Assembly (NCBI RefSeq): GCF_030848565.1
Contig: NZ_JAVDDV010000006.1
Span: 186,001-250,000 of the forward strand
Direction: 5' to 3'
DNA: 64,000 nucleotides
From: Natronolimnohabitans sp. A-GB9
GTDB taxonomy: Archaea > Halobacteriota > Halobacteria > Halobacteriales > Natrialbaceae
In this document: positions 17,710-26,149 of the stretch, in pieces
Numbering within the stretch: position 1 is the stretch's first letter
Layout of the letters: each line of letters opens with the position of its first letter
The notes under the pieces: generated by a model
The model's database searches: none
Seen by the model: only the letters and a program-made list of their open reading frames with translations
What the model was told of the DNA's origin: nothing
Position numbers and translations under genes: made by a program

Positions 17710-18891
17710 GTGAACGTCCTGGTCATCCTGGGCCATCCGCGAACGGACAGCTACTGCGGGGCGCTGGCAGCGGCCTACGCCGACGGGGCTCGCGAGACCG
17801 GCGTCGACGTCCGCGAACTCGCGGTCGGCGACTGCGAGTTCGATCCCGACGTCCACACCGCCTGTCCGAGCGACCAGCCACTCGAGTCCGATCTGCAGGC
17901 GGCACAGGCGGACATCGAGTGGGCCGATCACCTCGTGTTCGTCTACCCGAACTGGTGGGCGACGATGCCCGCCGTGCTCAAGGGCTTTTTCGACCGGGTG
18001 TTCGAACCCGGTTTCGCCTTCGTCGAGTACGAGGAGGGTGAGGGCGCGGGCCACGAGGGATTGTTAGACGGCAAGACGGCCGAACTGATCGTCACGATGG
18101 ACATGCCGCCGTGGGTCTACCGCTGGATCTACCGCCAGCCTGGCACCAACGCCGTCAAACGCGGGACGTTGGGGTACGTTGGCGTGCGGACGACGAACGT
18201 GACGACGCTGGGTCCGATCGAAGACTCGTCGTTCGAGCGACGCCAAGAGTGGCTCGCGGACGTTCGAGATCTCGGCCGACGCCTCGAGACCGGACCGGAG
18301 TCGACCCGGCAGCGGGTCACACACAAGGTGACGGCGTGGCTGGGCGCGCTCAGACTCCAGTTTTACCCGATGGCCTGGCTCGCCTACACGATCCCGCCGC
18401 TGAAACTGTCGTATCGGACGCTCGGGGAGCTGACCGTCGCCTGGACACACAGCATTGGCGCCATCCTGGTCGGCTTCGTTGCCGCCGGCGGCTCGTGGCA
18501 GACGCCGGAGCCGTGGCTGCTCGGGCTTCCGTTCCTGCTTGCCGTGGTCCCGTCGATCACGCTGGCGGGCGTTCCCGACGTCGCGGCCGATCGAAACGCC
18601 GGCAAGCGGACGATCGCCGTCCGATTCGGCGTCGACACCGCCGCGCGGTTTGCGATGGCTACCGCAGTGCTAGCCGCCGTGACGGGAATCTGCTGGGTGT
18701 TGTTGGACGTCGTATCCAACGCCTATGGACCCGCGATCGTCCTGAGTATCTTCCACGCGCTCGGTCTCGGTTGGTTAGTTCGCGACCGGCTCGTGGGTGC
18801 AAACGGTCCCCAGCGGATCGACGGCCTGATGGTCGCCTCGCTGAGCTACATCACCTGGTTTGCTCTCGTTCCCCTACTCGAGTTGCTGTAG
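17710..18891 (+). CDS. Fusion of NAD(P)H-quinone reductase-like flavodoxin with a C-terminal half of UbiA prenyltransferase
   Basis: The 393-aa protein begins at GTG. Residues 1-195 are a flavodoxin-like NAD(P)H dehydrogenase (VILGHPRTDSYCGAL and VFVYPNWWATMPAVLKGFFD bind FMN). From about residue 205 to the end it is a membrane domain matching the central and C-terminal part of UbiA/MenA prenyltransferases: PPLKLSYRTLGE and the second Asp motif DVAADRNAGKRT (Asp290, Asp294). The first Asp-rich motif of UbiA, needed for diphosphate binding, is absent. The frame is continuous, so this is a fusion and not a frameshift. It may reduce and anchor to quinones; prenyl transfer is unlikely. Confidence 0.75.
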   Translation: MNVLVILGHPRTDSYCGALAAAYADGARETGVDVRELAVGDCEFDPDVHTACPSDQPLESDLQAAQADIEWADHLVFVYPNWWATMPAVLKGFFDRVFEPGFAFVEYEEGEGAGHEGLLDGKTAELIVTMDMPPWVYRWIYRQPGTNAVKRGTLGYVGVRTTNVTTLGPIEDSSFERRQEWLADVRDLGRRLETGPESTRQRVTHKVTAWLGALRLQFYPMAWLAYTIPPLKLSYRTLGELTVAWTHSIGAILVGFVAAGGSWQTPEPWLLGLPFLLAVVPSITLAGVPDVAADRNAGKRTIAVRFGVDTAARFAMATAVLAAVTGICWVLLDVVSNAYGPAIVLSIFHALGLGWLVRDRLVGANGPQRIDGLMVASLSYITWFALVPLLELL

Positions 18892-18995
18892 TACCGATAG
18901 CCGGTTGCGACAGCGACTTCGAGCCGAGCGTATAGATGCACGTTACCCCACAGTAAACGAAGTCCGAATCGCTCAAGTACGCCACGCTGCTATCT

Positions 18996-21068
18996 GTGTT
19001 CGTGTCGAAGCAGGTCCAGCAGGTCGAGACGATCTTTTGTCACGGGACCGGCGACGACTACCTCGTCGTCGTCGAGCGTGACGGCAAACGGCTGTTCCGG
19101 GCGAAGCTCGGGCTCTCGGAGACCTCCGCGGGCCCGCGCCCGTCGAAGTTCCGACTGAAAGACGGCTCGAGTGAAGAGCCTCGCCAGCCCGACGAGTTCG
19201 TCGAACTCGCTCGTCGTGCCAAACGGATCCGCATCTCCGAGCAGACCGCACCCGAAAAGCGACGCGAACTTACGGAGATGTTCGCGGGCTACCAGCTCGA
19301 CGAGAAGGCCAAGGCCGTCCGGACCTGTCGCTACTGTGCCTCGGCGGGTCGCTATTCGCCGATCACGACCGAGACTGCTGTCAAGGACGACGAAGACTGG
19401 ATCTGTCAGGACTGTGCCCGCCAAGAACTCGAGCGCCAGCTTACCTACTCCGGCAGCGGCCAGGTGACCGGCGCGGCAAAAGAACGCCTCGAGGAGCTCA
19501 TGCTCGAGGTTCAGGACTTAGAACGGATCGTCAACCTCCTCCAGGGCCAACTCGACCCCGATCTGACGAAGTTCGATACCATCTCGGCGACGACCGACGA
19601 GGTCGATCCCGTTCGGGTGGACTCGTTGAATCTGCATCCCGGCTTGCAGGGACTGCTCGAGGACCGGTTCGAGACGCTGTTGCCGGTCCAGAGTCTGGCA
19701 GTCGAGAACGGACTGTTCGATGGCGACGATCAGATGGTCGTCTCGGCGACGGCAACAGGGAAGACGCTCGTCGGCGAGATGACGGGGATCAACCGCGTCT
19801 TAAACGGGAACGGGAAGATGCTCTTTCTCGTCCCGCTCGTCGCGCTGGCAAACCAGAAGTACGAGGACTTTCAGGACGAGTACGGTCATCTCGTCGACGT
19901 CTCGATCCGGGTGGGTGCGAGTCGGATTACGGACAACGGCAACCAGTTCGACCCCAACGCAGACGTTATCGTCGGTACCTACGAGGGGATCGACCACGCG
20001 TTGCGGACGGGCAAGGATATGGGCGACATCGGGACCGTCGTCATCGACGAGGTCCACACGCTCAAAGAAGAGGAGCGTGGCCACCGACTCGACGGCCTCA
20101 TCTCGCGGCTGAAATACACCTGCGAGCAGCGCGCGAAACGACGCGACGACTATGGAGGTGCCCAGTGGATCTACCTCTCCGCGACCGTCGGCAACCCCGA
20201 GCAGTTGGCCCAGGCTCTCGAGTCGAAACTGATCGAGTTCGAGGAGCGACCGGTCCCCATCGAACGCCACGTCACGTTCGCCGACGGCCAGGAGAAAGTC
20301 CGCATCGAGAACAAACTCGTCAAACGCGAGTTCGACACCGAGTCCTCGAAGGGGTATCGCGGGCAGACGATCATCTTCACGAACTCCCGCAGGCGGTGTC
20401 ACGAGATCAGTCGGAAACTGGATTACTCCGCGGCCCCGTATCACGCCGGCTTAGACTACAAACGCCGGAAACAGGTCGAACGCCAGTTCGGCGAGCAGGA
20501 ACTGTCGGCCGTCGTGACGACCGCCGCGCTGGCAGCAGGGGTCGACTTCCCCGCCTCCCAGGTCGTCTTCGACTCGCTGGCGATGGGGATCGAGTGGCTC
20601 TCCGTCCAGGAGTTCCACCAGATGCTCGGCCGCGCGGGCCGGCCTGACTACCACGACAAAGGCAAGGTGTACGTCCTCGTCGAACCCGACTGTGCCTACC
20701 ACAACTCGATGGAGATGACCGAAGACGAGGTCGCGTTCAAACTGCTCAAAGGCGAAATGGAGTCGGTGATGACCCACTACGACGAGGGCGCCGCCGTCGA
20801 GGAGACCCTCGCGAACGTTACGGTCGGCGGGAAAGCCGCCAAGGCGCTCAACGACCGGATGCTCGGCGACGTCCCGACGAAACACGCCATCGGCAAACTC
20901 CTCGAGTACGACTTTATCGACGGCTTCGAACCAACCCCACTGGGACAGGTCGTAACCCAGCACTTCCTAGAGCCCGGCGAGGCGTTTGCCCTCGTCGACG
21001 GCATCCGAAAGGACGCCCATCCCTACGAACTCGTCGCCGATATCGAACTGCGTGACGCGGATCTGTGA
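18996..21068 (+). CDS. Ski2/Hel308-type DEAD/DEAH helicase with zinc finger
   Basis: The 690-aa SF2 helicase has an N-terminal region with a CxxC...CxxC zinc site (Cys111, 114, 137, 140), a short coiled segment, then the helicase core. Motif I is ATATGKT (251-257), II is DEVH (351-354), III is SAT, and VI is QMLGRAGRPD. The C-terminus lacks a long extra domain. A GTG at 18996 is used; a second GTG at 19002 is equally possible. It resembles archaeal DNA-repair or RNA helicases of the Ski2-like group. It is likely a cytosolic nucleic-acid motor. Confidence 0.88.
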   Translation: MFVSKQVQQVETIFCHGTGDDYLVVVERDGKRLFRAKLGLSETSAGPRPSKFRLKDGSSEEPRQPDEFVELARRAKRIRISEQTAPEKRRELTEMFAGYQLDEKAKAVRTCRYCASAGRYSPITTETAVKDDEDWICQDCARQELERQLTYSGSGQVTGAAKERLEELMLEVQDLERIVNLLQGQLDPDLTKFDTISATTDEVDPVRVDSLNLHPGLQGLLEDRFETLLPVQSLAVENGLFDGDDQMVVSATATGKTLVGEMTGINRVLNGNGKMLFLVPLVALANQKYEDFQDEYGHLVDVSIRVGASRITDNGNQFDPNADVIVGTYEGIDHALRTGKDMGDIGTVVIDEVHTLKEEERGHRLDGLISRLKYTCEQRAKRRDDYGGAQWIYLSATVGNPEQLAQALESKLIEFEERPVPIERHVTFADGQEKVRIENKLVKREFDTESSKGYRGQTIIFTNSRRRCHEISRKLDYSAAPYHAGLDYKRRKQVERQFGEQELSAVVTTAALAAGVDFPASQVVFDSLAMGIEWLSVQEFHQMLGRAGRPDYHDKGKVYVLVEPDCAYHNSMEMTEDEVAFKLLKGEMESVMTHYDEGAAVEETLANVTVGGKAAKALNDRMLGDVPTKHAIGKLLEYDFIDGFEPTPLGQVVTQHFLEPGEAFALVDGIRKDAHPYELVADIELRDADL

Positions 21069-21149
21069 TACGGATTGCTGTACCGATTTCCCGGCGTAAC
21101 CGCCGCCCGGGTCGCGGTTACGCCGGCAATGACGTACAGTAAACCGTAT
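21068..21149. repeat. 82-bp imperfect palindrome after the helicase gene
   Basis: The outer arms are ATACGGATTGCTGTAC and GTACAGTAAACCGTAT (14 of 16 complementary). Inside, CCGGCGTAACCGC (21091-21103) and GCGGTTACGCCGG (21114-21126) are perfect inverted arms around a 10-bp loop. It starts at the helicase stop codon. It could be a 3'-end structure or a small mobile palindrome of a different family from copies A-H. Confidence 0.65.
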
Positions 21150-21288
21150 GAGACGGTCGTCCGGTTCGTACACCCCCTGGGGCGGCTCTCGAGCATCGAC
21201 GCTTGTGCGTACTTCTCGTTCGATCCGTCGCGTTACGAAGAACACATCGTCTCGATGTTCATACGGTCTCCTGTCGTCCCGCAGTAGT

Positions 21289-21543
21289 TCACGGGACGAA
21301 AGCGATCCCGAGCACCGCGAGCACGATGACCGCGATCGCGCCGAGGATACCGCCGAGGGCGACGATCAGGAGCACGACGGGTGTGATCGCGATCGAGAGG
21401 CCGAACACGGCATGGCCCAGAAACAACACCAGAAGGCCGGCGATCGCGTTGACGATGAAGGGGGTAAGCGCCCGGACGAGGGTGGCAGCGATCAGCACGC
21501 CCACGAGAACGAGGACCAACAGCAGGATCTCGATGCCTGTCAT
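21289..21543 (-). CDS. BofA-like (pro-sigmaK processing inhibitor family) membrane protein
   Basis: The 84-aa protein starts MTGIEILLLVLVLVGVLIA and consists of hydrophobic stretches separated by ALTPFIVNAIAGLLVLF and VFGLSIAITPVVLLIVAL, the pattern of the BofA family found widely in haloarchaea. In Bacillus BofA tethers the SpoIVF metalloprotease complex; the archaeal role is unknown. The longer open frame upstream overlaps tRNA-Pro and is rejected. Confidence 0.8.
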   Translation of the reverse strand: MTGIEILLLVLVLVGVLIAATLVRALTPFIVNAIAGLLVLFLGHAVFGLSIAITPVVLLIVALGGILGAIAVIVLAVLGIAFVP

Positions 21544-21629
21544 GTATCCCGGCGGTTTCACACCGACCGACAAAACCGTTCGGTCCGTAACGAAACGTTT
21601 TAAGAGTTGCACCCAGTAGGAGTGAGTAC

Positions 21630-21701
21630 GGGATCGTGGGTTAGCTTGGTATACTCCGGGCCTTGGGTGCCCGTGACCCCGGTTCAAATCCGGGCGATCC
21701 C
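21630..21701 (+). tRNA. tRNA-Pro (anticodon TGG)
   Basis: A 72-nt cloverleaf is visible: acceptor GGGATCG pairs with CGATCCC, the anticodon stem is CGGGC/GCCCG with loop CTTGGGT giving anticodon TGG, and the T arm is CCCGG-TTCAAAT-CCGGG. No CCA is encoded. It lies head to head with the BofA-like gene. Confidence 0.95.
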
Positions 21702-22000
21702 ATATTACTGTCGCGAACAAACTCGCAAGCGGCAGCCGTCGGAAAGATTCGGATCTGCGCTAGGCCAGAGGCTCTCGGCGTGGTTCGAATCCGGCCGGCC
21801 CTATTATCATAACTCGGACACTCTCGACGCTTTCCGTCGATCGCTTTCGTACCACTTTGACGGACAGCGGCCCGTGTGACTCCGACGTTTACAGACGATC
21901 TGTGCGGATCGGCGATGCGCGCCCCGCAGCTGCTGTCGTCAGTGCCGACACAGTCGTGACTGCCTGCGATCGAACCGGAACGTCGGTAGCGGAGCGCGTA
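21702..22000. other. Intergenic gap with a tRNA-like 3' fragment
   Basis: No gene is supported. GGTTCGAATCCGGCCGG at 21782-21798 resembles a tRNA T arm and acceptor, but the 5' strand of the T stem pairs badly and no partner acceptor strand is found. It may be a decayed tRNA or chance. Confidence 0.4.
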
Positions 22001-22177
22001 TCAGGTCTGGTATTGTAGATTTCGATCGGATCGTTCCTCCGAGCGTTCGACCCCGGTTCCGTTCTGAAGTTCGCGGTACGTCGAGCAGTCCGGACAGCCG
22101 TTGACCGCGCCGTCGACACCGAAGACGCGAACGAAGTCACGCGTCACGTACCCGCCACAGTTGCTGCAGGTTGGCAT
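22001..22177 (-). CDS. Small zinc-finger protein (haloarchaeal CxxC pair)
   Basis: The 58-aa ORF starts ATG at 22177 and reads MPTCSNCGGYVTRDFVRVFG, then NGCPDCSTYREL. Four cysteines in two CxxC knuckles bind one zinc. This is a very widespread small haloarchaeal family (DUF7563-like), with a less conserved polar C-terminus. Its function is unknown. It is divergent from the DUF502 gene. Confidence 0.85.
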   Translation of the reverse strand: MPTCSNCGGYVTRDFVRVFGVDGAVNGCPDCSTYRELQNGTGVERSEERSDRNLQYQT

Positions 22178-22341
22178 GAACCATGACAGTATCGTGACTA
22201 CCTACCAATAAATGTATGGACGAGTAGTGACGCGCTCTCGTTTTGCCGATCGCCCGCGGCGATTCGAGGTGGTCGACGCCGTCCGTGCTGGCGGTCCATG
22301 CAAGCCGAAGGGCTTCGGAAGCACACCATCTCCCAGTATCC

Positions 22342-22998
22342 ATGCCACGTTCTCGAGGCGGGATTCGACCGCTTCTCAAGCGCTGGCTCATCAACGGGAT
22401 CGCGCTGACGATTCCGCTGGTGATTACGCTTCTCGTGTTGATCGTCGTCGTGGATTTCGTCCTCGGAATCTTGGATCCGATCGTTCGTGGGGCGATCTAC
22501 GTCTGGCCCAACGATCCGCCGACCGCCGTCGTTCAGTCGGTGACGCTGCTGTCGTTGCTCGGGTTTTTCCTGCTGGTTGGGATCGTGGCCGAGTACACGC
22601 CCGGCCGGTACATCTCGAGGCGGGTCCACGCGACGATGGAGACGGTTCCCGGCGTCAGCGCCATTTACGAGAGCGTTCGCCGGGCCAGCAAACTGTTGCT
22701 CGACGACGACACGGACCAGTTCCAGGACGTCAAGCTCGTCGAGTTCCCCCACCGTGACGCGTACATGCTCGGCTTTCTCACCGCGGAGACGCCGCCGATC
22801 GTCGAAGAGCGTCTCGACGATGGCCCGATGGTGACGATCATGATTCCATTGGGCCCGAACCCGACGACCAACGGATTCGTCATCCACATACCCGCCGAAC
22901 GCGTCCACGACGTCGATATCACCGTCGAGGAAGCCATTCGCTCGATCGCGACGCTTGGGGTCGCCTCCGACGACCTTGGAGACGATACCTCCTCGTGA
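22342..22998 (+). CDS. DUF502 family membrane protein
   Basis: The 218-aa protein starts MPRSRGGIRPLLKRWLINGI. It has two transmembrane helices (IALTIPLVITLLVLIVVV and VTLLSLLGFFLLVGIVA), then the DUF502 core with PGVSAIYESVRRASKLL and GFLTAETPPIVEERL. A soluble tail ends in DDLGDDTSS. DUF502 proteins occur in bacteria and haloarchaea; no biochemical role is established. The ATG at 22342 is chosen because the upstream frame is not protein-like. Confidence 0.85.
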   Translation: MPRSRGGIRPLLKRWLINGIALTIPLVITLLVLIVVVDFVLGILDPIVRGAIYVWPNDPPTAVVQSVTLLSLLGFFLLVGIVAEYTPGRYISRRVHATMETVPGVSAIYESVRRASKLLLDDDTDQFQDVKLVEFPHRDAYMLGFLTAETPPIVEERLDDGPMVTIMIPLGPNPTTNGFVIHIPAERVHDVDITVEEAIRSIATLGVASDDLGDDTSS

Positions 22999-23442
22999 GT
23001 GTTTCCCACCAGACTACCGTCTCAACTGCTATCCATTCCGATTTCCGTACTTTCGTCGTTCGATACCAAAACAGATTGGCCATAGGTACATAATTGTGGA
23101 CCTCGATTCTCGAGTCGTGGCCACGCGAACACGGAATACAGGAATCCGGCGTGTGTCTCCGGCGTGAATCGCCGGAGCCGTTCGAACGGACGGCGTCTCG
23201 TGGCCTCTTGCAGTCCGTTCGGTTTCTCGGTGCTTCCCTCGAGTGACTCGTCAGCGGTGAGCGACGCGTACTCGACGACCGACCCGCTGGACCTCGAGGT
23301 CGACAGAGCAGCCGGACTGCTGTCCCGATCTCCCGTCGATCGCCACACGGGGTCGGCGATCGGCGGGCAACGACGACAGACCGTCTCAGTTTCGGGCCGC
23401 TTTGCCCACATTTATACCTCGTGGCGCCCCTACGACAGTGCA
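22999..23442. other. Long gap before mcm; hairpin and TATA box only
   Basis: No coding region is supported on either strand. CTCCGGCG-TGAAT-CGCCGGAG at 23157-23177 is a perfect 8-bp stem with a 5-nt loop. TTTATA at 23411-23416 lies about 32 bp before the mcm ATG and is its probable promoter. Confidence 0.6.
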
Positions 23443-26091
23443 ATGGCGCAAGCGGGCAATTCTGAACTCGTCGACGCGTTCGAGCAGTTCTTCCGCAACT
23501 ACTACGACAACGAGATCAAGCAGCTTGCGCAGCGATACCCCAACGAACAGCGTTCGCTTCACGTCGACTGGCAGGATCTCTACCGATACGATCCGGACCT
23601 CGCCGACGACTTCCTGAACCAGCCCGAACAGCTCCAGCGCTACGCCGAGGAAGCGCTGCGACTGTACGACCTTCCGATCGACGTCAGCCTGGGCCAGGCA
23701 CACGTCCGGGTTCGAAACCTCCCGGAGACCGAGTCCCCCGAGATCCGGGAGATCCGTGCCCACGACATGAACTCGCTCGTCCAGGTCCGGGGCATCGTCC
23801 GGAAGGCCACCGACGTCCGTCCGAAGATCGAGGAGGCCGCCTTCGAGTGCCAGCTCTGTGGCACCTTGACGCGGGTTCCCCAATCGAGTGGTGACTTCCA
23901 GGAGCCCCACGAGTGTCAAGGCTGTGAGCGCCAGGGTCCCTTCCGCGTCAACTTCGATCAGTCCGAGTTCGTCGACGCCCAGAAGCTCCGTATCCAGGAG
24001 AGCCCCGAGGGCCTGCGCGGCGGGGAGACCCCACAGTCTCTCGACGTCCACGTCGAGGACGACATTACCGGCGAGGTCACTCCCGGCGACCACGTCTCCG
24101 CCACCGGCGTGCTCCGCCTCGAGCAACAGACCGACGGGCAGGAGAAATCCCCCGTCTTCGACTTCTACATGGAGGGGATGTCCGTCGACATCGACGAAGA
24201 GCAGTTCGAAGACATGGACATCACCGACGAGGACAAAGCGGAGATCGTCCGTCTGTCCTCGAGCGACGACATCTACGAGCGGATGGTCGGTTCCATCGCA
24301 CCCTCCATCTACGGCTACGAGCAGGAGAAACTCGCGATGATCCTCCAGCTGTTCTCGGGGGTCACAAAGGAGTTACCCGACGGCTCGAGGATCCGCGGGG
24401 ACCTGCATATGCTGCTTATCGGGGATCCGGGTACCGGTAAGTGCGTTCACGGAGACACGAAGGTCACTCTCGCGGATGGCCGTGACGTCCCGATTCGCGA
24501 TATCGTCGAATCGAATCTCGACGATCCGAAACCGATCGATGACGGCTGGTACGACGAGATCGACCTCGAAGTGCCGTCGCTGCACGACGACGGATCGATC
24601 GCTTCACAGCGGGCGACCAAGGTCTGGAAGCGTGAGGCTCCAGATCGGATGTATCAGGTTCGGACCTCGAGCGGTCGCGAACTCGAGACGACGCCGTCGC
24701 ATCCGCTGTTCGTTCGTGATTCCATGTCCTTCCAACCCGTTCGTGCCGACGACCTCTCGGTCGGTGATCGAGTCGCTATTACACCGACGGAGACGGACTC
24801 GACTGGACAGCCAGGGGAGGAAACGAACCCTGTCTTCGCTGACGGTGGAACAGCGATGGCAACCGGAACCGTCGATATCGACCGGATCACTTCGATCGAA
24901 ACCCTCGAACCCGACTACGACTGGGTGTACGACCTCGAGATCAAAGGGACGCACAACTACGTTTCCAATAGCATCATCTCGCATAACTCCCAGATGCTGG
25001 GATACATTCAGAACATCGCACCTCGTTCTGTATACACGTCCGGTAAGGGTAGCAGCTCGGCCGGGCTTACCGCGGCTGCGGTTCGCGACGACTTCGGCGA
25101 CGGTCAGCAGTGGACCCTCGAGGCCGGCGCACTCGTCCTCGCCGACCAAGGAATTGCGGCGGTGGACGAACTCGACAAAATGCGCAGTGAGGACCGCTCG
25201 GCCATGCACGAGGCCTTAGAGCAACAGAAGATCTCGGTCTCCAAGGCAGGAATTAACGCCACCCTCAAGTCCCGCTGTTCGCTGCTGGGTGCAGCGAACC
25301 CCAAGTACGGCCGCTTCGACCACTACGAACCAATCAGCGAGCAGATCGATTTAGAGCCCGCCCTGATCTCGCGGTTCGATCTGATCTTTACGGTCACCGA
25401 CCAGCCAGACGAGGAGAAAGACAAGAACCTCGCCGAACACATCATCACCACCAACTACGCGGGCGAGTTGACGACCCAGCGCGAGCAGATGAACCAACCC
25501 GACGTCAGCGAGAGCGAGATCGACGAGATGACCGACCAGGTCGATCCCGAGATCGATGCCGATCTGTTGCGCAAGTACATCGCCTACGCGAAACAGAACT
25601 GCCACCCACGGATGACCGAGGAGGCCCGCAACGCGATCCGGGATTTCTACGTCGACTTGCGCTCCCAGGGGACCGACGAGGACGCCGCGGTCCCGGTCAC
25701 TGCACGAAAACTCGAGGCGCTCGTCCGCCTCTCGGAGGCAAGCGCCCGCGTGCGGCTGTCGGATACGGTCGAACGACACGACGCCGAGCGGGTCATCGAG
25801 ATCGTCCGGTCGTGTCTGCAAGACATCGGCGTCGACCCCGAAACCGGTGAGTTCGACGCGGACATCGTCGAGGCCGGCACCTCGAAGTCACAGCGCGACC
25901 GGATCAAGAACCTAAAACAGCTGATCAGCGACATCGAAGAGGAGTACGACGAGGGGGCGCCGGTCGATATCGTCCTCGATCGGGCCGAAGAGGTCGGGAT
26001 GGATCAGTCAAAGGCCGAACACGAGATCGAGAAACTCAAACAGAAAGGCGAGGTCTACGAGCCGAGTACGGACTCCCTTCGAACGACCTGA
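23443..26091 (+). CDS. mcm: Replicative helicase MCM, precursor with intein
   Basis: The precursor has 882 aa; removal of the 182-aa intein leaves a 700-aa MCM, the normal archaeal length. It starts MAQAGNSELVDAFEQFF. The N-terminal domain has a zinc site (CQLC...CQGC), followed by the AAA+ core with Walker A GDPGTGKS (split by the intein), Walker B VLADQGIAAVDELDKM, sensor 1 LLGAANP and the Arg finger LISRFDLIF, and a C-terminal winged helix. It is the hexameric DNA-unwinding motor of replication. The frame could extend upstream, but a TATA box at 23411 limits the transcript. Confidence 0.97.
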   Translation: MAQAGNSELVDAFEQFFRNYYDNEIKQLAQRYPNEQRSLHVDWQDLYRYDPDLADDFLNQPEQLQRYAEEALRLYDLPIDVSLGQAHVRVRNLPETESPEIREIRAHDMNSLVQVRGIVRKATDVRPKIEEAAFECQLCGTLTRVPQSSGDFQEPHECQGCERQGPFRVNFDQSEFVDAQKLRIQESPEGLRGGETPQSLDVHVEDDITGEVTPGDHVSATGVLRLEQQTDGQEKSPVFDFYMEGMSVDIDEEQFEDMDITDEDKAEIVRLSSSDDIYERMVGSIAPSIYGYEQEKLAMILQLFSGVTKELPDGSRIRGDLHMLLIGDPGTGKCVHGDTKVTLADGRDVPIRDIVESNLDDPKPIDDGWYDEIDLEVPSLHDDGSIASQRATKVWKREAPDRMYQVRTSSGRELETTPSHPLFVRDSMSFQPVRADDLSVGDRVAITPTETDSTGQPGEETNPVFADGGTAMATGTVDIDRITSIETLEPDYDWVYDLEIKGTHNYVSNSIISHNSQMLGYIQNIAPRSVYTSGKGSSSAGLTAAAVRDDFGDGQQWTLEAGALVLADQGIAAVDELDKMRSEDRSAMHEALEQQKISVSKAGINATLKSRCSLLGAANPKYGRFDHYEPISEQIDLEPALISRFDLIFTVTDQPDEEKDKNLAEHIITTNYAGELTTQREQMNQPDVSESEIDEMTDQVDPEIDADLLRKYIAYAKQNCHPRMTEEARNAIRDFYVDLRSQGTDEDAAVPVTARKLEALVRLSEASARVRLSDTVERHDAERVIEIVRSCLQDIGVDPETGEFDADIVEAGTSKSQRDRIKNLKQLISDIEEEYDEGAPVDIVLDRAEEVGMDQSKAEHEIEKLKQKGEVYEPSTDSLRTT
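24442..24987 (+). mobile_element. Mini-intein in MCM Walker A site
   Basis: Residues 334-515 of the precursor form a 182-aa intein inserted between Lys and Ser of GDPGTGK/S. Block A is CVHGDTKVTLADG with the N-terminal Cys, block B has TTPSHPLF, block F is VYDLEIKGTHNYV and block G ends SIISHN before the +1 Ser. No LAGLIDADG or other endonuclease domain is present, so it should splice but not home by itself. Confidence 0.95.
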
Positions 26092-26149
26092 CTTCGGGTC
26101 GACGGTTCGCCGACGAAACCGTCCGACACCCTCGAGTCACACTGTCGAG

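Noticed and set aside
21607-21879. 90-codon plus-strand ORF over tRNA-Pro
   Set aside because: It reads through the tRNA and has no protein-like features.
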